Below, piece by piece: positions 48,179 through 54,858 of a stretch of DNA of 54,858 nucleotides. Under the pieces are notes generated by a model, which did no database searches, was not told the DNA's origin, and was given only the letters and a program-made list of their open reading frames with translations. Both the position numbers and the translations under genes were made by a program. Each line of letters begins with the position of its first letter. The stretch's first letter is position 1. Source of the DNA: Chthoniobacter sp. (GTDB lineage: Bacteria > Verrucomicrobiota > Verrucomicrobiia > Chthoniobacterales > Chthoniobacteraceae); assembly GCA_021414005.1 (NCBI GenBank), contig JAIOPH010000025.1, positions 1 through 54,858 of the forward strand. Reading direction: 5' to 3'.

Positions 48179-49083
48179 ACCCCGCCCATTCCCACCGCAG
48201 CCTCCGCCTCGAAATGCTTCAGGTCGCCCGGCTGGCCCCACGGATGCTCGGCGACTCCGCAGAACTTGTGCGCGCGTTTTTCGCCCGACAGCTCGGCCCG
48301 GAAGGCGCAGGCCGCGACCGCGATGGTCGCCCCGATCTGTACTACACCATCTTTGCGCTCGCGGGACTCCAGGCGATGCAGGCCGAACTCCCCGTCGGGC
48401 GCGTTGTGTCGTGGCTGCGTGGTTTTGGCGACGGCGCGGGGCTGGACTTCGTCCACCTCGGGGCGCTCGCCCGGTGCTGGGCGGCAGTCGGCGTGGAAAA
48501 TGCGCCGCCCGATCTGCCGGCGATCGTGCTCGCGCGGATCGAGCGCTTTCGCACCCGCGACGGTGGTTACGATGGCGACCCCGGCGCGGAGACGGGCAAT
48601 GCCTACGGCTGCTTCGTGGCCCTCGGCGCCTATCAGGATCTCGGCGCCGCACTCCCCGAGCCGCTCCGGATGGTCCAGTGCCTGAAATTTCTCGAAACCC
48701 CCGACGGTGCGTGGGCCAACGCCCGCGGCCTGAGCGTCGGCTCCACCAATGCCACCGCCGCCGCCGTCACTCTCCTCCACCAGCTCGGCCTGCCGCTGCA
48801 CCCCTCCGCTGGCGACTGGCTGCTCGCCCAGGCGCATCCCGACGGCGGTTTCCGCGCCATGCCCGCCGCCCCGCTCCCGGACCTTCTTTCCACCGCCACT
48901 ACCCTCCACGCCCTCGCCTGCCTCGAGACCCCGCTCCCCGCCGCGCTCCGCGAGCGCACCCTCGATTTCATCGACACCCTCTGGAACGCTGCCGGCGGCT
49001 TCCACGGCCACTGGGCCGACGACCATCTCGACGCCGAATACACTTTCTACGGCCTCCTCGCCCTCGGCCACCTTAGTATTTAG
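48175..49083 (+). CDS. Prenyltransferase/squalene-oxidase-repeat (alpha-toroid) protein
   Basis: A 302-residue protein starting at GTG 48175, coupled to folP by a four-base overlap. It shows the repeated toroid motifs of terpene cyclase and protein-prenyltransferase beta subunits: TRDGGYDGDPGAETGNAYGCFVAL, GAWANARG followed by STNATAAAVTLLHQL, PDGGFRAMPAAPLPDLLSTATTLHAL, and GGFHGHWADDHLDAEYTFYGLLAL. There are four to five repeats. Bacterial members without signal peptides are mostly uncharacterised. The late DxDAEYTFYGL resembles the zinc/substrate region of geranylgeranyltransferase beta subunits, but cysteine ligands are not evident. Coupling to a folate gene is unexplained. Confidence 0.78.
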   Translation: MNPAHSHRSLRLEMLQVARLAPRMLGDSAELVRAFFARQLGPEGAGRDRDGRPDLYYTIFALAGLQAMQAELPVGRVVSWLRGFGDGAGLDFVHLGALARCWAAVGVENAPPDLPAIVLARIERFRTRDGGYDGDPGAETGNAYGCFVALGAYQDLGAALPEPLRMVQCLKFLETPDGAWANARGLSVGSTNATAAAVTLLHQLGLPLHPSAGDWLLAQAHPDGGFRAMPAAPLPDLLSTATTLHALACLETPLPAALRERTLDFIDTLWNAAGGFHGHWADDHLDAEYTFYGLLALGHLSI

Positions 49084-49238
49084 GAAAAGAGGTAGGAAAA
49101 CGCCGCGGCAAGGTGGTGTAAAGGCGGAAAAAACAATTTGCGTTTAAGTTTACGCGAATGGATGCTCTACTAGTTGCAACCAGACCCAACGAGTCCCCGC
49201 AACTCCAAAAAACCGCCCAAACCTGCCCCGCCTCCACT

Positions 49239-52200
49239 ATGAAAACCACCACTAATCGCATCCCCTCAATTCTCGCCACTTCCATCGCCGCCCTCCTCGC
49301 CGCCCATTCCGCCCACGCCGCCAGTTCGGCGTGGAACGTCAATGCCAACGGCGATTGGATCACGGGTGGAAACTGGACGGCGGGAACTCCCGGGGCCACT
49401 GGCGATCTCGTCAATCCGGACATCGCCACGTTCAATTTCCTTCTCACCACGGTTCCTAAAGTGGTCACAGTGGATGCCAACCGGGGCATCGGGGGCATCT
49501 CTTTCGGGCAAGTCGCGGCTGGCGGAAACAACGGCAACTTCGGCTACACGCTCACCGGCGGGAATCTGCTGCTGAACAATGCCGGCGTGATCCAAACGCT
49601 CACGAGTGATGGTGCCCACATGGAGGTGATTGCCAGCGCGATTCAAATTCAGGGGGACGGTGGGGCGGCCAGTTTTACGGGCGATGCGACGAACGGGAGT
49701 AATTTAATGAACATCGGTGCGGTTACAGGCGTGTCCACCGGGGTTAACATCACGACCTTGAACCTCAACGGTGTGAACACTGGCGGCAATGTGATCACGG
49801 GCATCGTGGGCGATGGCTCGGGCGGCGGAAAACTGGCCATCACCAAGTCGGCGGCTGGCACTTGGTTCCTCGATGGGGCCAATACCTACACCGGTGCCAC
49901 CACGATCAACGCCGGAACGCTGGTGGCCGATCATGCGTCGGCGCTGGGCATTGGGGGCAACATCACCTTTGGCGGCGGCACGTTGCAATACACGGCGACC
50001 AGCGCGGGTGCGGACTGGGGTGCCCGTTTCAAGAATACCGTCGGCACCGGCATCCTGCTCAATACGGCGGGGCACAACGTGACGCTGGCCGGGGGTATTG
50101 ATGCTAGCAATGTGGCGGGCCTGACCAAGTCCGGCGGTGGCACGCTGACCCTCTCGGGAGCCAACCTCTACACAGGAGCGACCATCATCGGCGGCAATCT
50201 GCTGAGCATCCTGCGTCTGAATAACGCCAGCGCGCTCGGCGGCGGCGGCAATATCACCTTTTCGGGGGGACGGCTGCAACACACGGCCAATAACACGGTG
50301 GATTACTCCAGCCGGTTTGTCGGCAGTGGCAGCGCCATCGCCATTGATACCAATGGGCAGAACATCAGCTTTGCCAGTGCGGTGGCGGCGACCAATACCG
50401 GCGGCCTGAATAAGATTGGGACCGGCGACCTGACCTTTGGCGGAAACATCTCCCATCTTTACACCGGTACCACCTCGGTCAGTGGCGGCCGTTTAATCTT
50501 GGATAACACCGGGGTCGGCAACAATAACACCAACCGGATCACTGACGGTTCGGGGCTGACGCTCAACACGGGCACGTTTCTTTACAAAGGCGCCGATGAT
50601 GCGGCCACCAACTCCACGGAGACGATGGCGGCGATCAACGTGAGCACGGGCACCCTCACGGTGGCCTTCGGCGGCACCAATGCGGCGACCCTCACGGGTT
50701 CGTCTCTGAATAACGCGAATAAGGGATCAACGCTCGTCAATGGCCTCAACCTCGGCATGGACAACACGTCCACCGCGAGCGTGGCGCGCCTCAAGATCAC
50801 GGGGGCTCCGAGCCTGACGGGCACCACCAACGCGCTGGATGCCGGCATCAATGCCGCGGCTCAGGACACGAAGATTGTCCCGTTCCTGGTCGGTGAAGCC
50901 ACGGCTACCACCGGCGGCTTGGGCACGGCCACGGGTGTGGCCAATACGTTTGTTACCTGGAATGCCAACACCGGCCTGCGTCCGTTGAACCCGACGGATG
51001 AATTCTCCAACAACAGCATCTTAGCTGCCAAGAATAACCGCGTGACCTCGGCCACCACGGTTTCGTCAACGGCAGCCATCAATTCACTCATCGTTCACGG
51101 TGCCGACCTCACCATTGCCAGCGGTCAGACCCTTACTAACAATAGTGGGGCCATTCTTTTCGCCTCCAGCAATACCATCAAGACCGTCGGTGGAGTCAGT
51201 GGATTCCTGTTTGGAGCGGCTTCGGAGTATTTGGTGACGGTGAATGCAGGCGTCAACGCCACGATCAGCAGCGGATTCACTAACACGGTGGACACAGGCC
51301 ACGGGATTAACATGTCCGGTGCCGGCACCTTGAACCTCCGGGGCAACAGCGTGTTTAATGTTGACTCAAATACCAACACGCAATCCAGAGTCACGGTAGA
51401 GGGGGGCGGAACGCTCAACATCAACGGCGTGATCATGGCCTTCGCCACCGCGGCTTCGAACCGGGGCACAGGCACGAGCCTTGTTGGGCAAACCTCGAGT
51501 GGAAATACGCTGTTGGTTTCCGAAACCGGCCGTTTGCGGGCGGGCGGCATGACGATTGGCGGTGACATCTATGGCAATAACACGGTGATTATTTCCGCGC
51601 CGGGCAACGCCGCCTCGCAGAGCTGGCACTTGAACGGCAACGGTGCGCAGATCAACTTGGGGGTCTCGTCATCAAATAACACGCTGACTTTCTCCAATGG
51701 AGCCTACCTTCGCCAGGATCAGGGCGGCGGCACCAACGGATGGACGATTGGCACCAATGCCGGAGCCAATAACAACTCGATCGTCGTCACAGGAATTGGT
51801 TCGACGGTGAACCGGGGCGGGGCTGCTGGCTCATTTATCAATCTCGGTGGCGCGGGCAACGGCAACAGTCTGATCGTCAGTGGAGGGGGATGGGTGCTCC
51901 CTCGCCGCACGGCGATCGCGATCAGTGGAGGAAGTAACAACTATATTCAGGTCACCGGTTATCGATCCCTTTTTAGCAGCAGCGGGGATGCTGCAAATTC
52001 TCGAATCCAGATTGCCAACAGTGTCGGGGCTCAAGGCAACTATCTGTCGATTGAAGCCGGGGCGACAGGAGATTGGACGTCAAGCAATAACGCTCCCTTC
52101 GCCATTGGAACCCTATCCAGTGCCGACAATAACTTTCTCCATGTCACTGGGAAGGATTCTCTCCTAACGGTACTTAGTGCGACTCCGCTCACCTTTGGCG

Positions 52201-54858
52201 GCACCCGAACCAGCTTGGCCGCGCCGGTGGACAGTAATGCCAAGGGCAATCATCTGGATGTCTCCAACAGGGCCACTCTGGTGACCAACAGCGTGGAGTT
52301 GATGGGTGTGCAGTCGGCATTCAACATTGGCAATGGCAGCGGCGTCAGCCGGGCCACGGTGGGCCAGTCCACACTTGAGGCCTTCACCCCGGGCATCTTC
52401 CTGCGGAGCGCGGATGCCAGCGTGAATTTCAACGGCGGACGCTTGTTCGCCGGGGCCGGGGGTGCGCTGATCTCGGGGCTGGGCACGGTGGTGCTGAATG
52501 GCCCCGCCTTTATCTCCACGACGCAGACCAACTCGGCGATCTCCTCGGTGATCGCCAATGGCACGGCGAACAGCCTGACCAAGGAAGGCAGCGGTTCGCT
52601 CTTTCTGTCGGCAGCGAACACCTACACGGGCACGACATCGGTAAATGCGGGCACCTTGGTGCTGGATTACACCGTGGCCGGTGGCAAGCTCGCCGACGCG
52701 AGCACAGTGACGCTGGGCGGCGGCACTTTGGACCTCCGCAACGGAGCCACGACGGAAATTATCGCTGGCGTTTCGCTTGGCGGCGGACGCAGTAAGATCA
52801 CGCAGACGGCGGGCACCTCGATCCTGCGGGCGAATGCCATCACGCCAGGTGTGGGCATTGTGGATGTGTTCCTTGCCAATACGGTCAGCAGCACGAACAC
52901 GAACGATGCCAGTGACGGTGGCGGTATTATTGGAGCATGGGCCACGCTGGGTGGCGTGGATTGGGCCATCAATTCCGGCGTGGCCGAGGGCGGAGGTAAT
53001 AACTATCTCACGGCCTACACCGCTTATACCTCCTACGATGCCTTGGGCAGCACGCTGGCTGACGTGGCGATCAATAACGCCCGCCTGGATACGGCGGCCG
53101 GGTCGGGGAATATTAGCTTGGCGGCAGCGACGACGACGATCAATACGCTTTTGCAGAGCAACGTGACCGGTGCAGCGACCGTTGATACTGTGGGTTCCAC
53201 GCTGGCCACCAATGGTATCATGATCGCTACCGGGACGGATGCAGTAACCATCGGCGTGGCGGCGGGTGATGGCAGCCTGCGGACAGCCACGGCTGGCGCG
53301 AACCTCGTCCTCAACAATAACAACACCAGCGGCCTAGTGACGCTGACGATCAATGCGCCAATCGTGGCGAATGGCTCTTCCGGTCTGGCGACTGCGGGTC
53401 TCGTGAGTCTTAATGGTACGAACACTTATACTGGAAATACCGGAATTGGTGGGACGCTGTCGATTGATGGTGCGGGGCAGTTGGGCGGCGGCACTTATGC
53501 CGGCACGATTGCGATGAGCAGCAGCGGGCGCCTGGTGCTGAACAGCTCGGCCAACAACACCCTGAGCGGGATCATCAGTGGGGATGGCGGATTGACCCAG
53601 TCCGGGGCTGGCACCACCACGCTCTCCGGGGCTAATACCTATACAGGCTCGACGATCGTCAATGCGGGCATCCTCGTGGCGAACCATGCGACGGCGCTGG
53701 GCTCACCCACCACGGCCTCCCTGATCTTCGGATCTGGCAGCACGGGCGAGGTCAGGCTGAATGGCAACAACATCACCGTCACCGGCTTGAACACGACCGG
53801 CTTCCTCGGCACGCCGACTGTGTCCAATGGCGCGGCGGGCGCGGCCACCCTCACCTTGGACACCGGGCGTACCTCGACCGGTGTGCTCACGGACAGCACC
53901 TTCGGAGGGGTTCTGCAAAACGGCGGTGCCGGTTCGTTGGCGATCGTCAAGAATGGCCAGGCCGGGCTGACGCTCACGGGTGCCAGCACCTATACCGGCG
54001 GGACCATGGTCAATTCTGGCAGCTTGACCCTCTCCAATCAGAACGGCCTCGGAACTGGCACCCTGACCCTCGCCGAGGGCACCCTTTTCCAAACGGCCAG
54101 CTTTGAAGGCAACACGGCGGCGGGAGCCATTCCAAATGTGATCAACCTGAGCGGAGGCCAGGTTTTCTTCAACATCCCATTTGGGCAAAAGGACATCTGG
54201 CTCGATCAGGATGTGTCTGGCCCCGGAGCCATGCGACTGCTGAGCGATCTGAGCGGCCGGACCCTGACCCTCAGCGGAGCCAAGAGTTTCTCGGGTGGCA
54301 TCATCCAGACCAGCGGTTCCCTGGCCAATAACGGCACGGGTAACAACCAGCATCCGAGTGTGCAGATTGACAACGTGCTTTCGCTCGGCGCGGGGACGTT
54401 CCGCGCGCAGGTCAACAGCACCAGCATTTCGGGGGGCGCGCTCATTGTGAATGCCGACCTCTCGGCCGGGGTGGCAAATGCCTTCGAGATCGCGGCGAGT
54501 TCCCGCCTGTTAATCAACGAAACCTCGTCCACCAACCACCTGAAGCTCTCCGGCATCATCTCGGGCAATGGCGACTTGAACCATGTCGGGCCGGCCACAC
54601 TGACCCTCTCCGGAACCAATACCTACACGGGTTCCACCATCCTGACCACGGGCGTGGTCAGCGTGGGTGCGGAGGCCAATCTCGGCGGGGCCAACTTGGT
54701 GAATTTCAACGGCGGCACCCTGCAAGTGACCGGGACGACGCTGAACAACTTTGGCATCCATGCGCCGGTGTTCACGGCGACGAAGGCGGCGACCTTCGAC
54801 ATTGTGGCCGCGGCGAACACCTTCACGGTGAGCCAAGTGCTGAACCAGACGACCGGGG
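49239..54858 (+). CDS. Giant autotransporter-associated beta-strand repeat protein (3' end outside window)
   Basis: From ATG 49239 the frame is open for 1873 codons to the edge. A signal peptide (residues 1-27, SILATSIAALLAAHSAHA) is followed by SSAWNVNANGDWITGGNW, the usual opening of these proteins. The rest is Gly/Asn/Thr-rich beta-helix sequence. At least eight autotransporter-associated repeats (LTKSGGGTLTLSGAN-YTGAT pattern) occur near 49823, 50119, 50397, 52575, 53385, 53582, 53935 and 54562. The stretch 51100-52250 lacks them and has shorter NNxLxVxG-type repeats. Known relatives are surface-exposed or secreted adhesin-like proteins; the C-terminal anchor is not visible. Several open frames on the minus strand here are shadows. 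The 155-nt gap before it holds no clear promoter or Shine-Dalgarno. Confidence 0.88.
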   Translation, partial: MKTTTNRIPSILATSIAALLAAHSAHAASSAWNVNANGDWITGGNWTAGTPGATGDLVNPDIATFNFLLTTVPKVVTVDANRGIGGISFGQVAAGGNNGNFGYTLTGGNLLLNNAGVIQTLTSDGAHMEVIASAIQIQGDGGAASFTGDATNGSNLMNIGAVTGVSTGVNITTLNLNGVNTGGNVITGIVGDGSGGGKLAITKSAAGTWFLDGANTYTGATTINAGTLVADHASALGIGGNITFGGGTLQYTATSAGADWGARFKNTVGTGILLNTAGHNVTLAGGIDASNVAGLTKSGGGTLTLSGANLYTGATIIGGNLLSILRLNNASALGGGGNITFSGGRLQHTANNTVDYSSRFVGSGSAIAIDTNGQNISFASAVAATNTGGLNKIGTGDLTFGGNISHLYTGTTSVSGGRLILDNTGVGNNNTNRITDGSGLTLNTGTFLYKGADDAATNSTETMAAINVSTGTLTVAFGGTNAATLTGSSLNNANKGSTLVNGLNLGMDNTSTASVARLKITGAPSLTGTTNALDAGINAAAQDTKIVPFLVGEATATTGGLGTATGVANTFVTWNANTGLRPLNPTDEFSNNSILAAKNNRVTSATTVSSTAAINSLIVHGADLTIASGQTLTNNSGAILFASSNTIKTVGGVSGFLFGAASEYLVTVNAGVNATISSGFTNTVDTGHGINMSGAGTLNLRGNSVFNVDSNTNTQSRVTVEGGGTLNINGVIMAFATAASNRGTGTSLVGQTSSGNTLLVSETGRLRAGGMTIGGDIYGNNTVIISAPGNAASQSWHLNGNGAQINLGVSSSNNTLTFSNGAYLRQDQGGGTNGWTIGTNAGANNNSIVVTGIGSTVNRGGAAGSFINLGGAGNGNSLIVSGGGWVLPRRTAIAISGGSNNYIQVTGYRSLFSSSGDAANSRIQIANSVGAQGNYLSIEAGATGDWTSSNNAPFAIGTLSSADNNFLHVTGKDSLLTVLSATPLTFGGTRTSLAAPVDSNAKGNHLDVSNRATLVTNSVELMGVQSAFNIGNGSGVSRATVGQSTLEAFTPGIFLRSADASVNFNGGRLFAGAGGALISGLGTVVLNGPAFISTTQTNSAISSVIANGTANSLTKEGSGSLFLSAANTYTGTTSVNAGTLVLDYTVAGGKLADASTVTLGGGTLDLRNGATTEIIAGVSLGGGRSKITQTAGTSILRANAITPGVGIVDVFLANTVSSTNTNDASDGGGIIGAWATLGGVDWAINSGVAEGGGNNYLTAYTAYTSYDALGSTLADVAINNARLDTAAGSGNISLAAATTTINTLLQSNVTGAATVDTVGSTLATNGIMIATGTDAVTIGVAAGDGSLRTATAGANLVLNNNNTSGLVTLTINAPIVANGSSGLATAGLVSLNGTNTYTGNTGIGGTLSIDGAGQLGGGTYAGTIAMSSSGRLVLNSSANNTLSGIISGDGGLTQSGAGTTTLSGANTYTGSTIVNAGILVANHATALGSPTTASLIFGSGSTGEVRLNGNNITVTGLNTTGFLGTPTVSNGAAGAATLTLDTGRTSTGVLTDSTFGGVLQNGGAGSLAIVKNGQAGLTLTGASTYTGGTMVNSGSLTLSNQNGLGTGTLTLAEGTLFQTASFEGNTAAGAIPNVINLSGGQVFFNIPFGQKDIWLDQDVSGPGAMRLLSDLSGRTLTLSGAKSFSGGIIQTSGSLANNGTGNNQHPSVQIDNVLSLGAGTFRAQVNSTSISGGALIVNADLSAGVANAFEIAASSRLLINETSSTNHLKLSGIISGNGDLNHVGPATLTLSGTNTYTGSTILTTGVVSVGAEANLGGANLVNFNGGTLQVTGTTLNNFGIHAPVFTATKAATFDIVAAANTFTVSQVLNQTTG

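Noticed and set aside
49704..54836. Chain of minus-strand open frames opposite the giant adhesin-like protein
   Set aside because: Val/Pro-rich shadows. The plus strand is continuously open with a signal peptide and autotransporter-associated repeats.

Overview
This 54.9-kb window is GC-rich (roughly 60-65% by eye) chromosomal DNA from a bacterium that is probably a member of the Verrucomicrobiota (a Chthoniobacter/Opitutus-like lineage). That placement is inferred from the gene repertoire: a very large autotransporter-associated-repeat protein, a very large RCC1/cadherin-like secreted protein, DUF1080, GlgE, P460 cytochrome, TPR-bearing GT-C-like membrane proteins, a split phosphotransacetylase, and the near absence of Shine-Dalgarno sequences. 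I see no rRNA, tRNA, CRISPR array, prophage or transposase gene.

Layout. 1-4114: a partial, more than 1371-residue secreted RCC1-repeat protein built from two copies of the same super-module, running off the left edge. 4425-9744: small housekeeping genes (glutaredoxin, uracil-DNA glycosylase-like, fmt, adenylate kinase) mixed with conserved unknowns. 9893-19904: DUF1080 protein, GlgE, UbiD-family decarboxylase, a GH75 chitosanase-like lipoprotein, TMEM14, HNH, SDR, cupin and RmuC. 19916-24292: a FlhG/MinD-like ATPase and an ExeA-like AAA ATPase divergent from two coupled zinc-ribbon proteins and a transaldolase. 24240-32156: a type IV pilin-like gene with a candidate sigma-54 promoter and strong terminator, embedded among three large GT-C-like membrane proteins and an acyltransferase; this looks like a surface glycan/pilin decoration island. 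32160-38707: a zinc-ribbon coiled-coil protein, rhodanese, HAD phosphatase, cytochrome P460, polyprenyl diphosphate synthase and a mono-haem cytochrome. 38836-49083: core metabolism (purH, pdxJ-acpS, ammonium transporter, pta plus a separate DRTGG protein, PHP phosphatase, folP coupled to a prenyltransferase-like toroid protein). 49239-54858: the start of a more than 1873-residue autotransporter-associated beta-strand repeat protein running off the right edge.

The most unusual non-coding signal is a dispersed family of short tandem repeats with 7-nt (once 8-nt) units. The arrays are often arranged as two inverted arms around a spacer, and the unit sequence differs between loci. Most copies fill intergenic gaps, but two lie in frame inside coding sequences (ubiD-like and folP). 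A second recurring signal is a TTGAC-N16/17-TANNNT promoter that ends only 6-10 nt before the start codon of several genes, predicting leaderless or nearly leaderless mRNAs.

Functional links that the window supports: quinone synthesis (UbiD-like decarboxylase and polyprenyl diphosphate synthase) with periplasmic cytochromes; acetyl-CoA/acetyl-phosphate interconversion with a separate regulatory subunit; and cell-surface building (pilin, GT-C-like enzymes, acyltransferase, giant repeat proteins).
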